A stretch of DNA of 5,055 bases from Spirochaetales bacterium (GTDB lineage: Bacteria > Spirochaetota > Spirochaetia > ARS1246), in the NCBI GenBank assembly GCA_018644745.1, contig JABGPX010000220.1, forward strand, positions 1 through 5,055, in the 5' to 3' direction. Each line of letters opens with the position of its first letter. Positions within the stretch are counted from its first letter, which is position 1. This document shows positions 1 through 5,055 of the stretch, in pieces. Below the pieces are notes generated by a model. That model worked only from the letters and a program-made list of their open reading frames with translations, made no database searches and was not told the origin of the DNA. Made by a program: the position numbers and the translations under genes.

Positions 1-837
1 TTTAAAGATCGGCAGGTCCTCGGAAAAATCCTCTGAGTGCAGCGCATCCTGAATCTTATCCATCATCGGTTCAATAAACGTTACCGCGCGGTGAAGATGG
101 GGTGTCATCCTTTTTCTGGATTCTAAATCAAGATCAATTACTTCCTGGCAGATTGTTCGATATTTGCACTGAAAAGGGTAGTGTGGAAATGTCTTTGTTC
201 TCGGAGGAAGAAAAATTTTAGAAAAAAACTTGGTCAGTTCATGGTCTATCCAGATACCCTGTACCATATAACCCCGACCGGTCTCACCAATCCAGGTCTG
301 GTCTATAGTCTGTTTTACTTGAAAACTTGATATTCTATCATCAACTTTCTGAACGCCGTTTAGTGGAATAACGAGGCCTTCGAGAAAGATCTTTTTCGAC
401 CGGTATTCGGCGGTCGCGCTGTTAGTGCCTCTTTGTATCAGGGTATGCTCATGCGTTTTAAAGGCAAGATCGACTTTGAGAATATATAGATAGTTAACAC
501 CCGCGAGACGATAGAGCTGGAAGAAACTCGGACGTAGTATATCTGTCGGGTTAAAAAAATAAGTTAGGCTCGAAAATACCTGCGGTACCAGCGGAACCAC
601 TCCGGCGAGATATATCTTGAGTGTTTCCAGGTATTGCTCGGTTGGACTCGGCATTCTCACATCATGATGAATGGGGAATGACGGCACAAAAAATTCTTCA
701 TTGAGTTTTAGAAAGAAATCTCCACTTTGATTGTAATGGCGTGTCGCGTCCATTTGAGAATTTGCATATTTCGACAACATAGAATTTACATCGCGGTCGG
801 TGTAGTTAATTCTAATCTCATCCTGAAGAACTGGCAT
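1..837 (-). CDS. Hypothetical protein, 3' end beyond window (279 codons visible)
   Basis: The minus strand is open without a stop from the ATG at 837-835 down to position 1, giving 279 residues that begin MPVLQDEIRINYTDRDVN and end EDLPIFK at the edge; the C-terminus is missing. I do not recognise the family. The visible protein looks soluble: there is no signal peptide and no clear membrane helix. It has a charged N-terminus, an aromatic and proline-rich central part (about residues 70-115), a probable beta-rich middle (about 115-200), and a pair of cysteines spaced C-x5-C in CKYRTIC near residue 229, followed by a charged, helical-looking tail. The frame stays open upstream of the ATG as far as a TTG near 909, but that stretch is AT-rich and carries a promoter-like sequence, so I prefer the ATG. 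No Shine-Dalgarno precedes it. That it is coding is well supported by length and continuity; its function is unknown. Confidence 0.8.
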   Translation of the reverse strand, partial: MPVLQDEIRINYTDRDVNSMLSKYANSQMDATRHYNQSGDFFLKLNEEFFVPSFPIHHDVRMPSPTEQYLETLKIYLAGVVPLVPQVFSSLTYFFNPTDILRPSFFQLYRLAGVNYLYILKVDLAFKTHEHTLIQRGTNSATAEYRSKKIFLEGLVIPLNGVQKVDDRISSFQVKQTIDQTWIGETGRGYMVQGIWIDHELTKFFSKIFLPPRTKTFPHYPFQCKYRTICQEVIDLDLESRKRMTPHLHRAVTFIEPMMDKIQDALHSEDFSEDLPIFK

Positions 838-843
838 GCTAAT

Positions 844-872
844 ACTATACCCATAAATGACAGTTTTGAAAA
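844..872 (-). promoter_or_regulatory. Candidate sigma70-type promoter for the left-edge gene
   Basis: Read on the minus strand, TTTTCA (872-867) is followed by a 17-base spacer and TATAGT (849-844). The -10 matches the consensus at 5 of 6 positions and the -35 at 4 of 6. Transcription starting the usual 7 bases after the -10 would begin at or within a base or two of the ATG at 837, which would make the mRNA leaderless. That agrees with the lack of a Shine-Dalgarno there. The assignment rests on consensus matching alone in an AT-rich region, where chance matches are common. Confidence 0.4.
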
Positions 873-938
873 CGAGAATTATTTTTTGTGTTTTTGCTAA
901 TATGAGCAATTAAATAGTATATATAGCAGGAAGTAGCC

Positions 939-961
939 GGCCTGCATTTCGAACTGCGGCC
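939..961. other. Small GC-rich hairpin in divergent intergenic region
   Basis: GGCCTGCA (939-946) can pair with TGCGGCC (955-961) as a 7-bp stem with one bulged T, closing an 8-base loop TTTCGAAC. It sits between the two divergent promoters, about 15 bases upstream of the plus-strand -35 box. No T-run follows on either strand, so an intrinsic terminator is unlikely. It could be an operator or a chance structure; the sequence does not decide. Confidence 0.25.
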
Positions 962-975
962 CATGAGCAGCGGAC

Positions 976-1004
976 TTGACGCTGAGAAGGGAAATATGCA
1001 TAAT
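976..1004 (+). promoter_or_regulatory. Candidate sigma70-type promoter for the ribosomal miniprotein-flgH-dxs cluster
   Basis: TTGACG (976-981), a 17-base spacer and CATAAT (999-1004) match the sigma70 consensus at 5 of 6 positions in each box with optimal spacing. Transcription would start near 1011, giving a 5' leader of about 60 bases before the GTG at 1072. It is the best-scoring promoter I can see by eye in the intergenic region and is correctly placed for the plus-strand cluster. I see no convincing flagellar sigma28-type promoter, so expression of flgH may be housekeeping rather than tied to flagellar assembly. Confidence 0.55.
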
Positions 1005-1058
1005 CACCGGACTATTACCTAAGTTTTATGTATATTTTGTTATAGAATAGATATTTAC

Positions 1059-1064
1059 AAGGAG
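1059..1064 (+). promoter_or_regulatory. Ribosome binding site of the ribosomal miniprotein gene
   Basis: AAGGAG lies 7 bases before the GTG at 1072. This strong Shine-Dalgarno fixes the start of a gene that is otherwise easily overlooked because it is very short and begins with GTG. Confidence 0.8.
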
Positions 1065-1071
1065 CGGCAGA

Positions 1072-1161
1072 GTGCCCTGCGGCAGGAAGAGAAAACGCCA
1101 CAAAATTGCTACCCACAAGCGGAAGAAAAAACTGAGGAAGAACCGACACAAGAAGAAGTAG
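1072..1161 (+). CDS. Ribosomal miniprotein bS22/mS38-like (AURKAIP1/COX24 domain)
   Basis: This 29-residue protein starts at GTG and ends at TAG. It begins MPCGRKRKRHKIATHKRK and ends RKNRHKKK, so more than half of its residues are Lys or Arg. The pattern of a short polar start, KRKRHK, THKRKKKLRK and RHKKK is that of the AURKAIP1/COX24 family, whose members include mitochondrial mS38 and the bacterial small-subunit miniprotein bS22. Those proteins bind rRNA in the small ribosomal subunit near the decoding region. From the sequence I infer the same role here: an rRNA-binding accessory protein in the cytoplasm. A strong AAGGAG Shine-Dalgarno supports the start. It is the first gene of a cluster, with flgH starting 27 bases after its stop. 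Family assignment is by recognition of the motif pattern; the exact ribosomal role in this organism is inferred. Confidence 0.85.
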   Translation: MPCGRKRKRHKIATHKRKKKLRKNRHKKK

Positions 1162-1176
1162 GTGGTGCCTTCCAGC

Positions 1177-1181
1177 AGGAG
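1177..1181 (+). promoter_or_regulatory. Ribosome binding site that decides the flgH start
   Basis: AGGAG lies 7 bases before the GTG at 1189. The in-frame GTG codons further upstream (1162 and 1165) abut the stop of the preceding gene and have no Shine-Dalgarno at a usable distance. Starting at 1189 also puts a normal signal peptide at the N-terminus. The later start is therefore preferred. Confidence 0.75.
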
Positions 1182-1188
1182 ACTGCGA

Positions 1189-1929
1189 GTGAAACCGATT
1201 GCCTTCATTGTACTGATTCTTACTATCATTGTGCTGCCGCTCTCGGCCGATAGCCTGTGGGACCCGGATTCTTCCGGTTTGCTGACAAGCTCCGGCAACG
1301 CCGGGATAGGTGACACTGTTCTTATAGTTCTCGATTCTGAAACCTCACTTTCTTACAACTCATCAAGGATCGACTCCGAGAGGATATCTATAGATATATC
1401 GGGAGGCGAAGGGGGAGATCTGCTCTCTTTTCTGCCATCAGGGGCGTCATCCGGGAGCCAGTCGTTGAAAGGTGGCGAATCTGTTTCTATAAAAGCATCT
1501 TTCGCGGTAAGAATCGCCTCCATCGACGAAAATGGTCAGTTTGTGCTCCAAGGCGGGCGAACAATCGTTATTCAGGGTAAAGAAGAGTCTATTTCCCTCT
1601 CTGGAATTGCTGATCCGGCGCTCATCGCCGATGACAGAAGCATTCCGTTTTCCAGCATAGTCGATGCCCGTCTTACCTATACTGCTCTCTTGGATACCGG
1701 TGCGGGTATTATAAATTCAGCGGATATAATTCAAATTGAGGAACCCCTTGCTGCCGCAAGCGTCGAGGCTGCCGTAGGTACCGCAGCCGAGGAGCCGGCT
1801 CCGGCCGTAGCCGAGGCCGACACCACCATAGCCGAAACTAAGGTGACCACAGCGCTTAGCGAGGAAAAACGAGAAGAACTCATGCTTATCTATCTAAACC
1901 GACTAATCGATCTAGTATTTGGACAATGA
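1189..1929 (+). CDS. flgH: Flagellar L-ring protein FlgH family, exported, with Ala/Glu-rich C-terminal linker
   Basis: This is a 246-residue protein. Residues 1-20 form a signal peptide (short basic start, hydrophobic run IAFIVLILTIIVL, likely cleavage at LSA|DS). The mature part follows the FlgH pattern: SLW (22-24), GIGDTVLIVL (39-48), a Ser/Gly-rich stretch (72-96), a strand ending in ENGQFVLQG (114-122), IVIQGKEESISLSGIADP (126-143), then SSIVDARLTY (155-164) and IINSADIIQ (174-182). In enterobacteria FlgH builds the outer-membrane bushing around the flagellar rod. Two things differ here. There is no cysteine anywhere, so it cannot be the lipoprotein FlgH usually is. An Ala/Glu/Pro/Thr-rich linker (about 184-222) separates the core from a C-terminal helix (223-244, ending YLNRLIDLVFGQ). 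Spirochaete flagella are periplasmic, so an outer-membrane ring is not expected and the role may have changed. The stop overlaps the dxs start. Family call is firm; function in this host is inferred. Confidence 0.85.
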   Translation: MKPIAFIVLILTIIVLPLSADSLWDPDSSGLLTSSGNAGIGDTVLIVLDSETSLSYNSSRIDSERISIDISGGEGGDLLSFLPSGASSGSQSLKGGESVSIKASFAVRIASIDENGQFVLQGGRTIVIQGKEESISLSGIADPALIADDRSIPFSSIVDARLTYTALLDTGAGIINSADIIQIEEPLAAASVEAAVGTAAEEPAPAVAEADTTIAETKVTTALSEEKREELMLIYLNRLIDLVFGQ

Positions 1930-3857
1930 TGGAAGCACCGGAATACCCGCTTCTTCGGCGCATCAGATCGCCTGAGGATCTCAAGAAAATTCCAGCGAAG
2001 GATTTGCCGGCTTTGGCCGCCGAAATTCGCAGCAAGATTGTTCAAGTTGTGAGCAGAAATGGCGGACACCTCGCGTCAAATTTAGGCGTGGTGGAGCTTT
2101 CTATCATCCTTCACAAAATGTTTTATTCGCCCGTGGATAAAATTGTCTGGGACGTCGGGCATCAATGCTATCCTCACAAGCTGCTCACCGGTCGATTTGA
2201 CCAGATAGACACCATACGCCAGAAAAACGGTTTAAGCGGATTTCCAAAAATGTCGGAGAGTGCTCATGATATTGTAGAGACAGGGCATGCCTCCACCTCG
2301 ATATCAGCTGCTCTTGGAATACTATCAGGACAACAGATTCAAGGAATTCCAGGAAAAGTTGTGGCTGTAATCGGTGACGGCTCCTTTACCGGCGGGCTTG
2401 CTTTTGAAGCACTGAACCACGCGGGGCATCTGGGAAAAAATCTCATTATTGTTCTCAATGATAACCAGATGTCAATCGCGCCGAATGTCGGCGCTCTATC
2501 AGGCTATTTGAGCCGGATCACCGCGACCCGGTTGTACCAAAATATTCGCACTAGAATTGATGTAAACGTAAAGCGGATACCGGTTTTCGGTGATCGTCTC
2601 CTTGATCTCATCGAGCGGCTCAAAAAAGCAGTCAAGGCGGTTTTTTTCAATGAAACCCTCTTCTCCGATCTCGGTTTTGAATATGTCGGCCCCATCGACG
2701 GGCATAATCTAAACACACTCACATCGGTTTTTAAGAATGTCAGATATCTCAACAAACCGGTCGTTGTACATGTGGCAACCCAAAAAGGAAGGGGATACCC
2801 TCTTGCGGAAGGCGACCCCACACGTTTCCACGGAGTTGGTCCTTTTTCTCTTGTCGATGGAAAAATCGAAGAGAAAAGCAGCCTGTCTTTTTCCGATGCT
2901 TTCGCGCGATCAATCGTAACCGCCGCCGAAAAGAATGCTTCCGTTGCTGCGATTACCGCGGCGATGGCCAACGGGACCGGATTGGCCGAGTTTCAGAGCC
3001 GGTTTCCCGAACGGTTCTTTGATGTCGGAATTACCGAACAGCATGCGGTAACCTTTGCCGCCGGTCTAGCGATCAGCGGATTGCGGCCCGTGGTGTCACT
3101 TTACTCGACCTTTCTACAGCGATCAGTTGATCAGGTTATTCATGATGTAGCGTTGCCCGGTCTGCCCGTTGTTATTACCTGCGATCGAGCCGGTGTTGTC
3201 GGCGGGGATGGAGAAACCCATCAGGGCATCTATGATCTGGCTTTTTTTCGGCCTGTAAAAGGGCTTACTATATTGAGCCCCGGCACTGCCGAGGAACTCG
3301 ATTCGATGCTTTTATACTCGCTTGCCAGTAATGGCCCCTCACTTATCCGTTACCCAAAGGCTTCTTGCTTTGTCCTGGAGGAAAACTCTTTGCCTCTCGA
3401 GCCGGGCCGCGGCGTATTTGTCCGAAAGAACAGCGGTGAGAGTCTCATTATCACCACCGGCGGGCTGTTGTCCGAAGCCGTAGGTGCCGCGGATCGGCTT
3501 GCGGCCCGCGGGATTATATCTGATGTCTATAATCTGAGGTTCATTAAACCTCTAGATCAGAATTTTCTTCTAGATCTCGCGGCCCGGTACGAGCGAGTCC
3601 TTGTCGTGGAAGATGCCGTTGAGTACGGCGGAGTAGGAGAGTTTCTTGCCGCCATGGTCGGAGCGCGGGGGGAAGCATCGAAATGGCACTTCAGGAGTAT
3701 CCCCGAGGTATATGACGCGAGGGGTACGAGAAACGAACTGCTGCACGTCTGCGGTCTCGACGCAATCGGAATTGCCGAAATGCTGCTCGAAGAGAAACCC
3801 GCGAGGAGATTTTATCGCCTTACCAAACCCGCAAGCCTGGACTCGGGGATGCAGTAA
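1926..3857 (+). CDS. dxs: 1-deoxy-D-xylulose-5-phosphate synthase (Dxs)
   Basis: Dxs joins pyruvate and glyceraldehyde-3-phosphate, with loss of CO2, to make DXP. This is the first step of the MEP isoprenoid pathway and also supplies thiamine and pyridoxal synthesis. The enzyme is a cytoplasmic, thiamine-diphosphate (ThDP)-dependent homodimer. At 643 residues it is close to the usual 620-640 and looks intact. Visible motifs in order: RNGGHLASNLG with H48; DVGHQCYPHK with H79; the ThDP/Mg motif GDGSFTGG (150-157) through NDNQMSI (178-184); GFEYVGPIDGH (250-260); QKGRGYPLAEGDP (286-298); FFDVGITEQHA with catalytic E371; YSTFLQRSVDQ with Y393 and R399; DRAGVVGGDGETHQG with R421, D428 and H432; IRYPK; VVEDAVEYGG in the C-terminal domain. 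Key residues fall one position after their E. coli counterparts. The ATG overlaps the flgH stop (ATGA) and has no Shine-Dalgarno, suggesting translational coupling. The last 20 or so residues are an unconserved tail. Confidence 0.97.
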   Translation: MMEAPEYPLLRRIRSPEDLKKIPAKDLPALAAEIRSKIVQVVSRNGGHLASNLGVVELSIILHKMFYSPVDKIVWDVGHQCYPHKLLTGRFDQIDTIRQKNGLSGFPKMSESAHDIVETGHASTSISAALGILSGQQIQGIPGKVVAVIGDGSFTGGLAFEALNHAGHLGKNLIIVLNDNQMSIAPNVGALSGYLSRITATRLYQNIRTRIDVNVKRIPVFGDRLLDLIERLKKAVKAVFFNETLFSDLGFEYVGPIDGHNLNTLTSVFKNVRYLNKPVVVHVATQKGRGYPLAEGDPTRFHGVGPFSLVDGKIEEKSSLSFSDAFARSIVTAAEKNASVAAITAAMANGTGLAEFQSRFPERFFDVGITEQHAVTFAAGLAISGLRPVVSLYSTFLQRSVDQVIHDVALPGLPVVITCDRAGVVGGDGETHQGIYDLAFFRPVKGLTILSPGTAEELDSMLLYSLASNGPSLIRYPKASCFVLEENSLPLEPGRGVFVRKNSGESLIITTGGLLSEAVGAADRLAARGIISDVYNLRFIKPLDQNFLLDLAARYERVLVVEDAVEYGGVGEFLAAMVGARGEASKWHFRSIPEVYDARGTRNELLHVCGLDAIGIAEMLLEEKPARRFYRLTKPASLDSGMQ

Positions 3858-3896
3858 AAGCAAGGACATCTCGAATAACTGCTACTTTGACATCCC

Positions 3897-3971
3897 GCAT
3901 ATGCGAAAAACCACGATTTTATACGGGTTCGCAATCAGTCAGATTCACAGAATGTGGGTTTTTCGATATGC
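3897..3971. terminator. Long imperfect inverted repeat between convergent genes, candidate bidirectional terminator
   Basis: GCATATGCGAAAAACCAC (3897-3914) and GTGGGTTTTTCGATATGC (3954-3971) are near-perfect inverted copies: 17 of 18 bases pair, with one bulged base on each side. About 39 bases lie between the arms. On both strands an A-tract leads into a short CCAC/GTGG stem that is followed by a run of T, the usual layout of a bidirectional intrinsic terminator. It lies midway between the dxs stop (3857) and the stop of the convergent ROK gene (3982). The long loop and short GC part make it weaker than a classical terminator, so it could instead be another kind of repeat. Confidence 0.5.
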
Positions 3972-3981
3972 CCGTAAGCGA

Positions 3982-5055
3982 TTAGCTTCTCAGTATTCCC
4001 AAATTCGCGAAATATACCGCCCCGATAGCCTGACCAAACTGGGCCACAGTGTAGTTCGGATCGGCATCCAATGCTTTCATGAGAGGAGTAAAAGCCATTT
4101 CGCTGTCAGCTGCGGTGAGAACAAGATCAGCTTCCCGCACCTTTGCGCCTTCTTTCATGAGTTCGAAACAGCGATTAACCTTGACCAGCCTTCCGAAAAG
4201 AAATCGTGTATTCAGCCCGGTTTGAAGTATATATTCAGTCTCTTTCCAAACCACTGCGAGGAATTCGCCGATCTCCCGAAAAACCCGTCCTGTTGTTTCA
4301 TCCTGCTCGCGGACCGTGAGGTCCATGAGATGAGCAAGTAGGGATTTTCTCATGTCCACGGGACCTTCCGGAACAATTTCTAGCTCTCTACCTTCGATCT
4401 TCACGCTCTCCAAAAATCCCATATTGCGGATTTCTTCAATAAGGTCGGGTCTGCTCTCAGGGAAGTACTTCCTTGCAAGGCGAAAGGCGCCGGTTTGGCT
4501 GGTGAATCGCTGGAGAGTGCCTGCAATTCCGGTATTTGAGTTATTCATACTCTGGACATCCGCGGCCGGAAGATCTCTGGCAGGATAGCTGCCGAGATCG
4601 ATTACCATATTGTATGCTTCCAGAGGAATTTCAGGGATCGATCCGTCGCCAAGAGCAATTCCGGTTCCGAGATCTGTACCCAGGGTATGGGCGAAAATAC
4701 CGTTTGCTACTTCCGCGGCGTTAGGTGAGGCAGCGATTTCAACCGCCGCGGTGAAAGACGCCATCGGGCCGTCATTTGTGTTCATCACCACACCGTGAGG
4801 ACCGCAGAGATTCAGAAGATTCTCGTCGAGGGCGGTAATTTTCGCAAACTGCTCCTCGAAATCGAGAGAAGTGTTTTCCCGCATACCCTTTGTCTTGGGT
4901 ACCTCACCGCCGACCACTTTGTTTCTAACTACCACATCGGGAAAACAGAGACCGACGGCATCAAGATTCACTAGTGAATCCCCAAGAGCGGCTTCTACTT
5001 TTTCAATTGCGTTCATGATCTCGTCGTATGAAGCATCTTTGTCCAGAGCCGTATC
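3982..5055 (-). CDS. ROK-family protein, diverged, 5' end beyond window (357 residues visible)
   Basis: The minus strand is open from the right edge (reading DTALDKDASYDEI) into the first visible ATG at 5016, which aligns inside the ROK fold, so that ATG is internal and the true start lies outside the window. ROK proteins are sugar kinases or sugar-responsive repressors with an actin-like ATPase fold. Counting visible residues, AVGLCFPDVVVRNKVVGG (33-50) matches the ROK 'vGigxPGpvd-G' strand-turn, LCGPHGVVMNTNDGPMAS (83-100) carries the N-D (94-95) at the place of the catalytic Asp, and GTDLGTGIALGDGSIPEIP (126-144) is the phosphate-binding loop. The usual EIGH is replaced by MVIDLGSYP. The zinc motif CxCGxxGCxE is replaced by a cysteine-free NTGIAGTLQ near 174-182, although the following S-x-GAFRLA still aligns. 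The C-terminal half is helical. Whether it still phosphorylates a sugar is uncertain. Stop TAA at 3984-3982, convergent with dxs. Confidence 0.75.
   Translation of the reverse strand, partial: DTALDKDASYDEIMNAIEKVEAALGDSLVNLDAVGLCFPDVVVRNKVVGGEVPKTKGMRENTSLDFEEQFAKITALDENLLNLCGPHGVVMNTNDGPMASFTAAVEIAASPNAAEVANGIFAHTLGTDLGTGIALGDGSIPEIPLEAYNMVIDLGSYPARDLPAADVQSMNNSNTGIAGTLQRFTSQTGAFRLARKYFPESRPDLIEEIRNMGFLESVKIEGRELEIVPEGPVDMRKSLLAHLMDLTVREQDETTGRVFREIGEFLAVVWKETEYILQTGLNTRFLFGRLVKVNRCFELMKEGAKVREADLVLTAADSEMAFTPLMKALDADPNYTVAQFGQAIGAVYFANLGILRS

Noticed and set aside
894..923. Second plus-strand promoter-like pair, TTGCTA, 18 bases, TATATA
   Set aside because: The boxes are weaker and the region is AT-rich; the TTGACG/CATAAT pair further downstream is a better match and nearer the gene. 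It could still act as a minor upstream promoter.
930..1000. TTCGAA-containing stretch reminiscent of a tRNA T-loop
   Set aside because: No acceptor, D-arm or anticodon stem can be formed around it.
1026..1316. Minus-strand open frame of 96 codons opposite the ribosomal miniprotein and the flgH start
   Set aside because: It lies antisense to two genes with good ribosome binding sites and recognisable families; its aromatic and Leu-rich composition is what the reverse of Lys/Arg-rich coding sequence gives.
1384..1397. Perfect 14-base palindrome ATATCTATAGATAT
   Set aside because: It lies inside flgH coding sequence and arises from AT-rich Ile/Ser/Asp codons; there is no second copy or regulatory context.
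2504..2971. Minus-strand open frame of 155 codons inside dxs
   Set aside because: It is fully antisense to a conserved, intact dxs region, with no family resemblance and no operon context.
3646..4341. Plus-strand open frame of 231 codons spanning the dxs 3' end, the intergenic repeat and the antisense of the ROK gene
   Set aside because: It runs out of frame through conserved dxs codons, across a hairpin and against the ROK coding strand; the product has no recognisable domain.

Overview
The window is ordinary bacterial chromosome and most likely comes from a free-living or host-associated spirochaete (Spirochaetaceae or a relative). The lineage is inferred from three things: a 29-residue basic ribosomal miniprotein of the bS22/mS38 (AURKAIP1/COX24) type, whose sequence resembles the versions I recall from spirochaetes and Bacteroidetes; a flagellar L-ring (FlgH) family protein beside it; and a DXP synthase overlapping that gene. 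No single marker here proves the lineage.

Layout. Positions 1-837 (minus strand) hold the first 279 codons of an unrecognised gene that continues past the left edge. Positions 838-1071 are an AT-rich divergent intergenic region with a plausible sigma70-type promoter facing each way and a small GC-rich hairpin between them. From 1072 to 3857 (plus strand) lies a tight three-gene cluster: the ribosomal miniprotein (1072-1161, GTG start), flgH (1189-1929, GTG start) and dxs (1926-3857, ATG start overlapping the flgH stop). Positions 3858-3981 separate convergent genes and contain a long imperfect inverted repeat with A- and T-tracts, a candidate bidirectional terminator. From 3982 to the right edge (minus strand) is the 3' part of a diverged ROK-family protein whose 5' end lies outside the window.

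How the genes fit together. The plus-strand cluster looks like one transcription unit joining translation (ribosomal miniprotein), motility (FlgH-like exported protein) and isoprenoid precursor synthesis (Dxs, first step of the MEP pathway). The flgH-dxs overlap, with no Shine-Dalgarno for dxs, points to translational coupling. The two flanking minus-strand genes are on the opposite strand and need not be related to the cluster.

I see no mobile element, CRISPR array, tRNA or rRNA. I found no convincing undescribed multi-gene system. The points most worth following up are the lipobox-free, linker-bearing FlgH in a probable spirochaete, the easily missed ribosomal miniprotein, the ROK protein that has lost its zinc-site cysteines, and the possibly leaderless gene at the left edge.
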